Shown one piece after another: positions 35,047 through 43,369 of a DNA stretch of 64,000 nucleotides. Made by a program: the position numbers and the translations under genes. Within the stretch, counting starts at the first letter, position 1; every line of letters starts with the position of its first letter. This stretch comes from UBA7662 sp036787895 (GTDB lineage: Bacteria > Bacteroidota > Bacteroidia > UBA7662), in NCBI GenBank assembly GCA_036787895.1, contig DAIQOK010000005.1, positions 62,001-126,000 on the forward strand, given 5' to 3'. The notes under the pieces are model-generated. The model had not been told where the DNA came from. It saw nothing but the letters and a program-made list of their open reading frames with translations, and searched no databases.

Positions 35047-35664
35047 ATGTTACATCTCACTCAACAAGACATCGCGGCCGCCGAAAAACAGTACCGCACC
35101 AACCTCATCAACTGCCTGAGCGGCTTTCGTATGGCCATGCTTGTGGGGACACAAAACCAGGCCGGACAAACCAATTTGGCCATCTTTAATTCTGCAACAC
35201 ACATCGGTGCACATCCACCATTGATTGGACTCATTTTCCGTCCCGATAGCGTCGACCGGCATACGCTGAGCAACATCCGCTCAACAGGTCAATACACCTT
35301 AAACAGTGTTCCTCAAAACCTGATGCAGGCCGCTCACCAAACGAGTGCACGATATGCCGCCAATCAGTCGGAATTCGAGGCCTGTGGATTTGAAGTCAAT
35401 TACAGTGAACTGATGATGGCGCCTTATGTAGCCGAATCTCCCCTGCGTTTTGGTCTGGCTTTGCGGGAAGAAGTGGCCATTCAATCTAATGGCACCTATC
35501 TCATTATTGGCGAAGTGCAGGAAATCTGGTTACAATCGAAATTGCTCGAAGCCGATGGCAGTCTGCGCCCCGATAAAGCCAAATTACTGGCAGTTGCCGG
35601 TCTCGACCATTATTATGTGCCCGAATTTTTAGCTACTTTGCCTTATGCTAAGCCTGTAAATTAG
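35047..35664 (+). CDS. Flavin reductase-like FMN-binding split-barrel protein
   Basis: A 205-residue protein with the flavin reductase-like split-barrel fold: NLAIFNSATHIGAHPPLIGLIF forms the FMN phosphate-binding strand-turn, followed by TGQYTLNSV and the GEVQEIWLQ strand. The ATG follows directly on the photolyase TGA (TGAATG), so the two are co-translated. Family members reduce free flavin or bind FMN as electron carriers. Supplying or recycling reduced flavin for the photolyase is an attractive but unproven link. Cytoplasmic, no signal peptide. Confidence 0.85.
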   Translation: MLHLTQQDIAAAEKQYRTNLINCLSGFRMAMLVGTQNQAGQTNLAIFNSATHIGAHPPLIGLIFRPDSVDRHTLSNIRSTGQYTLNSVPQNLMQAAHQTSARYAANQSEFEACGFEVNYSELMMAPYVAESPLRFGLALREEVAIQSNGTYLIIGEVQEIWLQSKLLEADGSLRPDKAKLLAVAGLDHYYVPEFLATLPYAKPVN

Positions 35665-35690
35665 GGATAATCCAATAAGTTAGGTGAGTA

Positions 35691-36761
35691 TCAAAATTTA
35701 ACTTTCACAAGTCGTGTTTCCTCATTTTCGAAGCTCAAAGCCTCCAATTCGTTAGTTATAGGTATACCATATCCTTTAGGAATTACATAAAAATTGCGCC
35801 ATTTAAATCCATCCGGCAGCGGCAAGTAGACGCCATCAGCAATGCTGATGATTTTTTGGTCAAGCACATCAAATGCCTTTAATATAGTTGCATGATCAAC
35901 CAATTGTGCTAGCAAACAAATTTTCCCCTGATACATAAAAAGCGGAGAACCTATTCCATAAAGGCTATCTGAGCGAAAAATCACCCTTTTCTGATTGGCA
36001 TCTACGATTTCGTAACCTGTACAATAGATATCTACAACTGAATCCGGTGTAATGCTGTAACTAACCGACCACCGCTTTGGTCCATAAACCAGATGGTTTT
36101 CATTGTCAATATTTTTTGCAAAGCTCATATTTCTGTCAGAGGGTATAAAAGGACCTTCACTGCCAATTAAGAAGGAAGAACTGTCTTCTGCATTCCGGTA
36201 GGAAACATGAAACATTAATTTTTCACCAGTTGGTTTTTGATTGGTATGAAATAAATACCAAAAGGCAGTTAACAAATCCGGGTTTTGAATGCGGTGAATT
36301 TTCAAACCCGACTGTGCAGTTTTCAAGTCATACTGAATCGTCATGGATAAAATATGTGCATCGCTGTAGTTTTCGAAAATCCGATCGATAACAAATAAAC
36401 CATGACAAAGAATTACGCTATCCCTGATATCAATACTTACCATCCTTTTATAAATTTTATCCCAATCCGGATTAACCACATGCTCAATAATGGGCTGTTT
36501 GTTTTCTGGCAAAAAAATATGCTGCCAAAAAATTGAATCGATATTGATTCTTTCTAATTGTGCCGGATTTGTACCGTATCCCAAATACTTTTCACTGTAG
36601 CTGAGGGCCAGATAAATATCATTCCATTTGATGGTTTCCAAAACTTTAAACAAAATTGGCCCATCTTTCATTTTAAGAGCATTTGGGGTTTCAATTTGAC
36701 CAAGCGATACGCAGCATAACAGGCAAAAAACAATCGAATACAACAATATTTTCATTTCCAT
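35691..36761 (-). CDS. Secreted protein of unknown function
   Basis: A 356-residue protein with a signal peptide (MEMKILLYSIVFCLLCCVSLGQ) and no sorting domain, membrane helix or recognisable motif. The body is beta-rich with many Ile, Asn and Lys codons of A/T-ending type, and the DNA is clearly more A/T-rich than its neighbours. That and the lack of operon partners suggest an orphan or recently gained gene. Repeated DS-V-I strands (RDSVILCHGLFV, PDSVVDIYCTGYE, RSDSLYGIGSPLFMYQGKICLL) give a propeller-like rhythm, but I cannot assign the fold. A second Met at residue 3 is an alternative start. Confidence 0.72.
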   Translation of the reverse strand: MEMKILLYSIVFCLLCCVSLGQIETPNALKMKDGPILFKVLETIKWNDIYLALSYSEKYLGYGTNPAQLERINIDSIFWQHIFLPENKQPIIEHVVNPDWDKIYKRMVSIDIRDSVILCHGLFVIDRIFENYSDAHILSMTIQYDLKTAQSGLKIHRIQNPDLLTAFWYLFHTNQKPTGEKLMFHVSYRNAEDSSSFLIGSEGPFIPSDRNMSFAKNIDNENHLVYGPKRWSVSYSITPDSVVDIYCTGYEIVDANQKRVIFRSDSLYGIGSPLFMYQGKICLLAQLVDHATILKAFDVLDQKIISIADGVYLPLPDGFKWRNFYVIPKGYGIPITNELEALSFENEETRLVKVKF

Positions 36762-36770
36762 CTAATTAAA

Positions 36771-36804
36771 CAATTGATGAATATAGGAAATGATTAATCA
36801 ATTG
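36771..36804. repeat. Inverted repeat upstream of the orphan secreted gene
   Basis: CAATTGAT (36771-36778) and ATCAATTG (36797-36804) are perfect 8-bp arms separated by 18 bp, 10 bp upstream of the orphan gene's start. It could be a regulator-binding site or a hairpin. The rest of the 294-bp spacer up to sufB holds only the sufB promoter region. Confidence 0.4.
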
Positions 36805-37005
36805 CCACATTCATGTTCGAGTACAGACTTCCTCTTAGTGAATACAAACACTGCAAGTCAATTCCAAAATCGTCTTCAATGAATGCTTACCACCTCCCAT
36901 TCAAGGGGCTGAATTATACGAAACACCACTTTACCTCATTATACCAAGGCAAGCTGCCCACCGAAGCAAACCCCTAATTCCCTGTCAGGCAAACCTTTTT
37001 TACGC

Positions 37006-37013
37006 TATCTTTG
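37006..37013 (+). promoter_or_regulatory. Candidate suf operon promoter (-7 element TATCTTTG)
   Basis: TATCTTTG matches TAnnTTTG and predicts a 5' leader of about 38 nt before sufB. No clean -33 TTTG is found at the right distance, which would fit a promoter needing an activator. Confidence 0.5.
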
Positions 37014-37030
37014 TTGCCCAATTCAGAATA

Positions 37031-37046
37031 AGTCTAAATACAGACT
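37031..37046. promoter_or_regulatory. Inverted repeat in the sufB leader
   Basis: AGTCT (37031-37035) and AGACT (37042-37046) form a 5-bp inverted repeat with 6-bp spacer, just after the predicted transcription start and before sufB. The position suits an Fe-S or redox repressor, but the arms are short and the match may be chance. Confidence 0.3.
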
Positions 37047-37055
37047 ACCCCGAAT

Positions 37056-38504
37056 ATGAGCAATAACGAGCAAGACATCCTCAGTCAGATCACCGACGAA
37101 GAGTATAAATACGGCTTTATCAGTAATATCGATCAGGACATTATTGAAAAAGGGCTGAGTGAGGACACTATACGATTTATTTCTGCCAAAAAACAAGAGC
37201 CCGAATGGCTGTTGGCCTGGCGTTTAAAGGCCTATCAGCACTGGCTCAAAATGTCTGAGCCTAGCTGGCAGAATGTGCACTATCCGCCCATCAACTACCA
37301 GGACATCAGCTATTACGCCTCTCCCAAAGCAGGCAGCAAGCTAAACAGCCTGGATGAACTGGACCCGGAAATCAAAGCCACTTACGATAAACTTGGCATA
37401 CCGCTCGAAGAGCAATTATTGCTCGCCGGTGTTGCCGTAGATGCCGTACTCGATTCGGTTTCTGTGATCACCACCTACAAAGAAAAATTAGCCGAAAAAG
37501 GTGTCATATTCAGTTCCATCAGCGAAGCAGTACACAGTCACCCGGAGTTAGTGAAAAAATACCTTGGCTCTGTCGTCCCCTATACCGACAACTACTTTGC
37601 TGCCCTGAACAGTGCTGTTTTCAGTGATGGCTCCTTCGTCTTTATACCGAAAGGCGTACGTTGTCCGATGGAATTGAGCACCTATTTCCGCATTAACGCT
37701 CAGGGTACCGGTCAGTTTGAGCGTACGCTGATTGTCGCCGAAGATGGCGCCTACGTAAGCTATTTGGAAGGATGCACCGCCCCTAAACGCGATGAAAACC
37801 AATTGCATGCCGCTGTAGTAGAACTCGTGGCCATGGCCGATGCCGAAATCAAATACTCTACCGTACAAAACTGGTATCCCGGCGATAAGGACGGCAAAGG
37901 CGGCATCTATAATTTTGTGACCAAAAGAGGTGTTTGCAACGGCAACAACGCCAAAATCAGCTGGACACAAGTTGAAACCGGCTCATCCATCACCTGGAAA
38001 TACCCCAGCGTTATCCTCAAAGGCGACAACAGCATCGGTGAATTCTATTCGGTAGCTCTCACCAACAATATGCAGCAAGCCGATACCGGTACCAAAATGA
38101 TTCATATCGGCAAAAACACCAAAAGCCGCATCGTAAGCAAAGGCATCAGCGCAGGGAAAAGTCAGAATTCTTACCGTGGCCTGGTGAAAGTCCGTAAAAG
38201 TGCTGTCGATGCCCGCAACTATTCGCAATGCGATTCCTTACTCATGGGAGATAAATGTGGCGCCCACACCTTCCCTTATTTCGAAATCAACAACAACAGC
38301 GCTACCGTCGAGCACGAAGCCACCACTTCCAAAATCGGTGAAGACATCCTATTCTACTGCAACCAAAGAGGCATCAGCCAGGAAGACGCTGTAGCCCTCA
38401 TCGTCAACGGCTACGCTAAAGAAGTGCTCGATAAATTACCGATGGAGTTCGCGGTAGAAGCGAAGAAGTTGTTAGCTATCTCATTGGAAGGGTCTGTCGG
38501 GTAA
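37056..38504 (+). CDS. sufB: SufB, Fe-S cluster scaffold subunit
   Basis: Scaffold subunit of the SufBCD complex that builds [4Fe-4S] clusters in the cytoplasm. The 482 residues show the family beta-helix core, with YLEGCTAPKRDENQLHAAVVEL, NFVTKRGVCNG and RGLVKVRKSAVDARNYSQCDSLLMGDKCGAHTFPY, including the conserved cysteines of the cluster site. Length and ends are standard. It is the first gene of sufB-[four-helix bundle]-sufCDSE-sufT. The TAA stop lies exactly at the left end of the A/T-rich repeat that carries the inserted gene. Confidence 0.96.
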   Translation: MSNNEQDILSQITDEEYKYGFISNIDQDIIEKGLSEDTIRFISAKKQEPEWLLAWRLKAYQHWLKMSEPSWQNVHYPPINYQDISYYASPKAGSKLNSLDELDPEIKATYDKLGIPLEEQLLLAGVAVDAVLDSVSVITTYKEKLAEKGVIFSSISEAVHSHPELVKKYLGSVVPYTDNYFAALNSAVFSDGSFVFIPKGVRCPMELSTYFRINAQGTGQFERTLIVAEDGAYVSYLEGCTAPKRDENQLHAAVVELVAMADAEIKYSTVQNWYPGDKDGKGGIYNFVTKRGVCNGNNAKISWTQVETGSSITWKYPSVILKGDNSIGEFYSVALTNNMQQADTGTKMIHIGKNTKSRIVSKGISAGKSQNSYRGLVKVRKSAVDARNYSQCDSLLMGDKCGAHTFPYFEINNNSATVEHEATTSKIGEDILFYCNQRGISQEDAVALIVNGYAKEVLDKLPMEFAVEAKKLLAISLEGSVG

Positions 38505-38535
38505 TTCAAAATTTGAAATTTCAAATTCAAAATTG
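38502..38535. repeat. A/T-rich repeat, left arm of a filled element
   Basis: The arm begins on the sufB stop codon as TAATTCAAAATTTG and continues as AAATTTCAAATTCAAAATT. By eye it matches the left arm at 47071 at 30 of 33 positions. Its partner arms lie 3' of the four-helix-bundle gene. Confidence 0.7.
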
Positions 38536-38548
38536 GGCGAATATCAAA

Positions 38549-39007
38549 ATGACTAAGATTGATCGCTTTGAGGACATGAAAATCTGGCAAATGGGCAGAA
38601 GGCTCGTTTCACTCGTGTATGAGCTCACTCGGAAGAAAGAGTTTGCGGCTGATTTTGGTCTTAAAGATCAAATTCGACGTTCGGCTGTTTCAATTCCTTC
38701 AAACGTAGCGGAAGGATTTGAAAGAAGCGGGAATAAAGAATTGATTTATTTCCTCTACATCGCCAAAGGTTCGGCCGGAGAGCTCAGAACACAACTCCTA
38801 ATTGACCTTGATTTAAAATATGTCTCCGAAAAAGAATGGAGTAAACTGAACGAAATAATCGAAGAAATAGGAAGAATGATACAAGGTTTTATAAACTACC
38901 TCAGAAATAGTGGCTACAAAGGAGAAAAATTCAAATCTCCCATTGTAAAAGAACCTGAGCCGGAATATGAACAAGACTGGAAATCGGACCCCAACTTCCA
39001 ATTCTGA
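38549..39007 (+). CDS. Four-helix-bundle protein (S23/IVS family, Avd-like) inserted in the suf operon
   Basis: A 152-residue all-helical protein of the family first found in 23S rRNA intervening sequences and related to Avd of diversity-generating retroelements. Family signatures are clear: RFEDMKIWQMGRRLVSLVYELT, FGLKDQIRRSAVSIPSNVAEGFER, and FLYIAKGSAGELRTQLLIDLDL, with a positively charged helix 2. I chose the ATG at 38549 (MTKIDRFEDMKIW); the frame is open to 38513 inside the repeat. It sits between sufB and sufC, where it has no known function, and is bracketed by A/T-rich repeat arms. No reverse transcriptase or rRNA gene is nearby. The C-terminal tail (KSPIVKEPEPEYEQDWKSD) is charged and disordered. 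Confidence 0.88.
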   Translation: MTKIDRFEDMKIWQMGRRLVSLVYELTRKKEFAADFGLKDQIRRSAVSIPSNVAEGFERSGNKELIYFLYIAKGSAGELRTQLLIDLDLKYVSEKEWSKLNEIIEEIGRMIQGFINYLRNSGYKGEKFKSPIVKEPEPEYEQDWKSDPNFQF

Positions 39008-39018
39008 ATGAGAAAACT

Positions 39019-39093
39019 CAATCTTGAATTTTGAATTTTGAACCTAAAGAAAAACCAATTTGAAATTTGAAATTTTGAATTTTGAATTTTAAT
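39019..39093. repeat. A/T-rich repeat, right arms of the filled element
   Basis: Two arm-like stretches, 39019-39043 (CAATCTTGAATTTTGAATTT) and 39056-39093 (starting CAATTTGAAATTTGAAATTT), separated by 12 bp. They are complementary to the left arm at 38502 and match the right arm of the empty copy at 47111. Confidence 0.65.
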
Positions 39094-39120
39094 AATCACT
39101 CCTAGAAAGAAAATCTAACC

Positions 39121-39876
39121 ATGTTATCAATATCTAATTTAAGAGCAAGCATCGGAGGGAAACCAATCCTAAAAGGCATCAACCTGGAAATTCAACCCGG
39201 TGAAGTACATGCCATCATGGGACCTAATGGTTCTGGTAAGTCTACATTATCGAGCGTGATTGCCGGGAAAGAAGGTTATGAAGTGAGCGGCGAAGTGTTG
39301 TATAACGGCAAGGACCTGCTCGAACTGGCACCTGAAGTTAGGGCATGGGAAGGTATTTTTCTGGCCTTCCAATATCCGGTGGAGATACCGGGGGTGAGCA
39401 TCACCAACTTTATGCGTACCTGCATCAATGAGCAACGCAAATACCGCGAATTGCCCGAAATGGATGCTTCTACCTTCCTCAAAACCATGCGCAAAAAAGC
39501 CGAATTGGTAGAATTAGACGAAAGTTTGATGAAGCGCTCGGTAAACCAGGGTTTTTCGGGTGGCGAGAAAAAGCGTAACGAGATATTTCAACTCGCCATG
39601 CTTGAACCCAGTCTGGCGATACTCGACGAAACCGATTCAGGCCTCGACATCGACGCCTTGCGCATCGTGGCCGGTGGCGTGAATAAACTTCGGAATGAAG
39701 ACAATGCCTTTTTGGTCATTACCCACTACCAACGCTTACTCGATTATATCGTCCCTGACTTTGTACATGTGCTGTACAATGGTCAAATTGTAAAATCGGG
39801 CACCAAAGAATTGGCACTCGAACTCGAAGAAAAAGGCTACGACTGGATCAAAGCCGAAGTGAATGCAGGAGTATAA
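39121..39876 (+). CDS. sufC: SufC, Fe-S assembly ATPase
   Basis: ABC-type ATPase of the SufBCD scaffold (251 residues). Walker A GPNGSGKST, the SufC-specific signature FSGGEKKRNEI, and Walker B LAILDETDSGLDIDAL are intact. It is a soluble ATPase with no membrane partner. It starts 27 nt after the inserted repeat, and its stop is one base before the sufD ATG (TAAAATG), so it remains coupled to the rest of the suf operon. Confidence 0.96.
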   Translation: MLSISNLRASIGGKPILKGINLEIQPGEVHAIMGPNGSGKSTLSSVIAGKEGYEVSGEVLYNGKDLLELAPEVRAWEGIFLAFQYPVEIPGVSITNFMRTCINEQRKYRELPEMDASTFLKTMRKKAELVELDESLMKRSVNQGFSGGEKKRNEIFQLAMLEPSLAILDETDSGLDIDALRIVAGGVNKLRNEDNAFLVITHYQRLLDYIVPDFVHVLYNGQIVKSGTKELALELEEKGYDWIKAEVNAGV

Positions 39877-39877
39877 A

Positions 39878-41185
39878 ATGGAAAATCTGCTCGAACAAAG
39901 TCTCGTCGGCAGGCTGCAAGGCCACATCGCTCAATTGACCGAAACGCCACATGCTGCCCAGAAAATAGAAGCAGCAGCGGCTTTCGCTGCATTGGGAGTG
40001 CCGTCGCCGGCTCATGAAGACTGGAAATACACCGATTTGACCGAAGTTGAAAAACTCGACCCCATTGCCGGTGCGCCTGTAATCGACTTATCTACCATCG
40101 ACCTCTCTCCTTACCGCATCGCTGATTTAGATGCTGTTGAGCTGGTTTTTGTGAATGGCCGATTTGCGCCTTTGTTGTCGAGAGAATGGCATACCGGCAA
40201 CCAGTTTGCTGGTAGCTTACAAACAGCAGAATTACAAATACCCGAGCCGGTACAGGCACATTTAGGTCAGTATGCCAGGCTTTGTGAAGAAGGTTTTACG
40301 GCACTCAACACCCTCCTTTCGCACGATGGATTTGTGGTTTATGCTGCAAAAAACGAAGTCTGGACCAAAACTGTTGTAGTTTACCACCTCTCAACCGGTA
40401 CACACGATCGCTGTTGGACCAACACCCGCAACCTCATCATTGCAGAAGCGGGAAGCCAGCTCACGCTTATCGAAAAATACATCAGTCTTTCGCCGGTGTT
40501 CGACAACGATGTGCTCGAAATTTCGGTCGGTGCCAACGCCACTGTGCAGCACTATAAGCTGCAAACACGCTATGGCGATGCCTGGCACAACGGCACCACG
40601 CGTGTTCAACAGGAACGCGACAGTCAATATTACAATGCCACCATCAGCTGGAGCGGCGGAATAGTCCGCAACAACCTCCAGGCAGCCCATGGCGGTCAGA
40701 ATTGCGAGACCAACTTCTACGGCCTTTACCTCCTCGACCGCGACAACCTCATCGACAACCATACGCTGGTTGACCACGCCATGCCGAATTGTTTCAGCAA
40801 TGAGTTGTATAAGGGCATCATTGGTGCAGAAGGAAAAGGCGTGTTCAATGGCAAAATCCTGGTCCGCCCCGATGCTCAAAAAACCAACGCCTACCAGAGT
40901 AACGCCAATATTTTACTCGCCGACACCGGCACAATCAACGCCAAACCCGAACTGGAGATTTTCGCCGACGATGTAAAATGTTCGCATGGTGCCACTGTTG
41001 GTCAGTTAAACCAGGATGAACTGTTTTACCTCAAAGCCCGCGGCATAGCCGAAGATAAGGCCCGGACTATTCTCCTTACCGCCTTTGCCAGCGAGGTAGT
41101 GGAGCAAGTCCGTATACCTGCTTTGCGCGACGATTTACTCGGACAGCTGATGCAAGAGTTGCACAAACTGCAAATTGAGTTTTAA
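39878..41185 (+). CDS. sufD: SufD, Fe-S scaffold subunit
   Basis: Paralogue of SufB and partner in the SufBCD scaffold, helping iron entry. The 435 residues share the beta-helix core with LYLLDRDNLIDNHTLVDHAMPNCFSNELYKGI, a conserved GKGVFNGKILVRPDAQKTNAYQSN and the C-terminal KCSHGATVGQLNQDELFYLKARGI that marks SufD. I chose the start at 39878 (MENLLEQSLVG); the frame is open to 39863 inside sufC. The stop overlaps the sufS start by one base (TAATG). Confidence 0.95.
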   Translation: MENLLEQSLVGRLQGHIAQLTETPHAAQKIEAAAAFAALGVPSPAHEDWKYTDLTEVEKLDPIAGAPVIDLSTIDLSPYRIADLDAVELVFVNGRFAPLLSREWHTGNQFAGSLQTAELQIPEPVQAHLGQYARLCEEGFTALNTLLSHDGFVVYAAKNEVWTKTVVVYHLSTGTHDRCWTNTRNLIIAEAGSQLTLIEKYISLSPVFDNDVLEISVGANATVQHYKLQTRYGDAWHNGTTRVQQERDSQYYNATISWSGGIVRNNLQAAHGGQNCETNFYGLYLLDRDNLIDNHTLVDHAMPNCFSNELYKGIIGAEGKGVFNGKILVRPDAQKTNAYQSNANILLADTGTINAKPELEIFADDVKCSHGATVGQLNQDELFYLKARGIAEDKARTILLTAFASEVVEQVRIPALRDDLLGQLMQELHKLQIEF

Positions 41186-42414
41186 TGAAAACCGCCAACA
41201 TCAACTGGTCGCAAATACGTACCGACTTTCCCATTCTCACCCAGCGTGTGCATGGCAAGCCATTGGTGTATTTCGACAATGCCGCGACCTCTCAAAAACC
41301 GCAGCTTGTGATTGATGCGTTGGTAGATTATTATAGTCGTTACAACAGTAATGTGCATCGAGGCGTGCATCAATTGAGCCAACAGGCCACCAATGCCTAT
41401 GAGGCAACCCGGCTCAAAGTTCAGCAATTGCTCAACGCGCAAGAAGTCGCTGAAATCATCTTCACCAAAGGAACCACTGACGCCATCAATCTTGTGGCCA
41501 GCAGTTGGGGAAAGCAAAACATTACTGTCGGCGATGAAATCCTGATCTCGGCACTTGAACACCACGCGAATATTGTGCCCTGGCAAATGTTGGCTGAAGC
41601 AACAGGTGCTAAAGTGGTAGTTGTACCCATCAATACCAAAGGAGAATTAGAGCTGGCAGATTTTCATCGGCTGCTTGGCTCAAAAACCAAAATGGTGGCC
41701 ATGAGCTGGGTAAGCAATGCGCTTGGCACCGTCAATCCTGTTCACGACATCATCGCTGCTGCTCATGCTCGGAACATTCCGGTTTTGCTCGATGCAGCTC
41801 AGGCTGCTCCGCATACAGCCATTGATGTACAGGCGTTGGATGTAGATTTTCTGGTTTTTTCTGCCCACAAAATGCTCGGTCCAACTGGCATGGGTATACT
41901 TTACGGTAAACGTATCCTACTCGATGCCATGCCCCCCTACCAAGGCGGTGGTGATATGATTGACCGGGTGACCTTTGAAAAAACCACCTACAATATACTT
42001 CCCTTGAAGTTTGAAGCCGGCACACCCAATATTGCCGACGGTATCGCCTTTGGTGCTGCCATCGATTATCTGCAAAACATCGGTCTCGAAAATATTGAGC
42101 GAAGGGAGCAGGAATTGCTAGCCTATGCCACCGCACAAATACTCAGTATACCTGGCATTCGACTCATAGGCGAGGCAGCCGACAAACGTTCGGTGCTTTC
42201 CTTCCTACTCGGCGACGCGCATCCTTATGATGTGGGCGTTTTGCTCGACCAAATGGGTATCGCCATACGAACCGGTCATCACTGTGCACAACCACTGATG
42301 GATATTTTTGAAGTGCCGGGAACCTGTCGCGCCTCCTTCGCCTTTTACAATACGGAGGCGGAGATCGACAGCTTTATTCAAAGTCTTCGTAAGATTCAAC
42401 CCATGCTCAGCTAA
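41185..42414 (+). CDS. sufS: SufS, class II cysteine desulfurase
   Basis: PLP enzyme that takes sulfur from cysteine, giving a persulfide for cluster assembly. The 409 residues contain the PLP lysine in FSAHKMLGPTGMGIL (about 229) and the catalytic Cys in RTGHHCAQPLMD (about 367), with the extended lobe of group II enzymes. Length is standard. One-base overlaps (TAATG) join it to sufD upstream and sufE downstream, which points to tight translational coupling of desulfurase and its activator. Confidence 0.96.
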   Translation: MKTANINWSQIRTDFPILTQRVHGKPLVYFDNAATSQKPQLVIDALVDYYSRYNSNVHRGVHQLSQQATNAYEATRLKVQQLLNAQEVAEIIFTKGTTDAINLVASSWGKQNITVGDEILISALEHHANIVPWQMLAEATGAKVVVVPINTKGELELADFHRLLGSKTKMVAMSWVSNALGTVNPVHDIIAAAHARNIPVLLDAAQAAPHTAIDVQALDVDFLVFSAHKMLGPTGMGILYGKRILLDAMPPYQGGGDMIDRVTFEKTTYNILPLKFEAGTPNIADGIAFGAAIDYLQNIGLENIERREQELLAYATAQILSIPGIRLIGEAADKRSVLSFLLGDAHPYDVGVLLDQMGIAIRTGHHCAQPLMDIFEVPGTCRASFAFYNTEAEIDSFIQSLRKIQPMLS

Positions 42415-42848
42415 TGGCCAGTATAGCCGAAATACAAGATCAACTCGCAGAAGATTTCAGCTTCATGGAAGAATGGGAAGACAAATACGCCTTCCTGATC
42501 GATTTAGGCAAGGAGCTGCCCGCTTTTCCAGCCGAGCTGAAATCCGACGAAAACCTGATACGAGGCTGTCAAAGCCGGGTTTGGCTAACCGCCAGCATGG
42601 AAAATGGTTGTGTGCAGTTCGCCGCCGACTCTGACGCCTTCATTTCCAAAGGTTTAGTCGCCTTGCTGGTGAAAATCTACCACAACCAGAAACCGGAAGA
42701 CATCTTGAACGCAAAACTCGATTTGCTAGAGCGAATTGGTTTGCATGAACACCTTTCACCCAATCGCTCCAACGGCTTGGCCAGCATGCTAAAGCAGCTA
42801 CGCAATTTTGCCTTGGTCTTTCATTCCCAAAATCAACTCGCCAGCTAA
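42414..42848 (+). CDS. sufE: SufE, sulfur acceptor for SufS
   Basis: Small sulfur-transfer protein (144 residues) that accepts persulfide sulfur from SufS through the Cys in LIRGCQSRVWL (about 52) and passes it to SufB. The family fold is complete: EWEDKYAFLIDLGKELPAFP, the cysteine loop and SKGLVALLVKIYHNQKPEDIL. One-base TAATG overlaps join it to sufS and to the DUF59 gene. Confidence 0.94.
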   Translation: MASIAEIQDQLAEDFSFMEEWEDKYAFLIDLGKELPAFPAELKSDENLIRGCQSRVWLTASMENGCVQFAADSDAFISKGLVALLVKIYHNQKPEDILNAKLDLLERIGLHEHLSPNRSNGLASMLKQLRNFALVFHSQNQLAS

Positions 42849-43177
42849 TGGAATCGACCACCGAACGCAGCTTTGTAGAAATCCAAAACGATGCTATTAG
42901 CGTCCTCAAAACCATATTTGACCCGGAAATTCCGGTAGATATTTATGAATTAGGTCTCATCTACGAAATAAAAGTAACCGCCAGTGGCGACCTCACTGTG
43001 ATGATGACTTTAACCTCGCCTTCTTGTCCTGTTGCAGGCACCCTGCCGGGTGAAGTTCAGGACAAACTCAAAGGCATAACCGGCGTCAAAGAAGTTAAAG
43101 TAGAATTGACCTTCGATCCACCCTGGAGCCAGGATTTGATGAGTGAGGAAGCCAAGCTGGAATTAGGCTTTTTGTAA
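42848..43177 (+). CDS. sufT: SufT-type (DUF59/MIP18) Fe-S maturation protein
   Basis: A 109-residue DUF59 protein that supports Fe-S cluster assembly or transfer in Suf-type operons. Motifs are DPEIPVDIYELGLIYEI and LTSPSCPVAGTLPGEV with its conserved Cys, ending in VELTFDPPWSQDLMSEEAKLELG. Its start overlaps the sufE stop by one base and it closes the operon. The gene symbol follows the common use for DUF59 genes in suf operons. Confidence 0.88.
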   Translation: MESTTERSFVEIQNDAISVLKTIFDPEIPVDIYELGLIYEIKVTASGDLTVMMTLTSPSCPVAGTLPGEVQDKLKGITGVKEVKVELTFDPPWSQDLMSEEAKLELGFL

Positions 43178-43203
43178 AGTACATTTTCAACAACATCAGA
43201 GGG

Positions 43204-43236
43204 CCGGCCGCTTGACAGCCTTGCCGGCATTTTGTT
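43204..43236 (+). terminator. Weak candidate terminator after the suf operon
   Basis: GCCGGC occurs at about 43204 and again at about 43224, able to pair across a 14-nt loop, followed by ATTTTG. The stem is short and each half is self-complementary, so support is limited. Confidence 0.35.
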
Positions 43237-43369
43237 GTTAAGTGCGGACAGCATTATAAGTTTTCAGCCTACAACGCCTCTATTTGGCATTTCGCGACAA
43301 TTCAAAAGTTGGCTGCTAATCTGGCACAGCAATGGCTAAGGCTGCATTATTCAATTTAAACCCAACTTT

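Noticed and set aside
38549..39007. Diversity-generating retroelement around the Avd-like gene
   Set aside because: No reverse transcriptase, template repeat or variable C-type lectin gene is found nearby.
38502..39093. CRISPR-like reading of the A/T-rich repeats
   Set aside because: The arms are A/T-rich, imperfect and complementary, not direct repeats with regular spacers; no cas gene is in the window.
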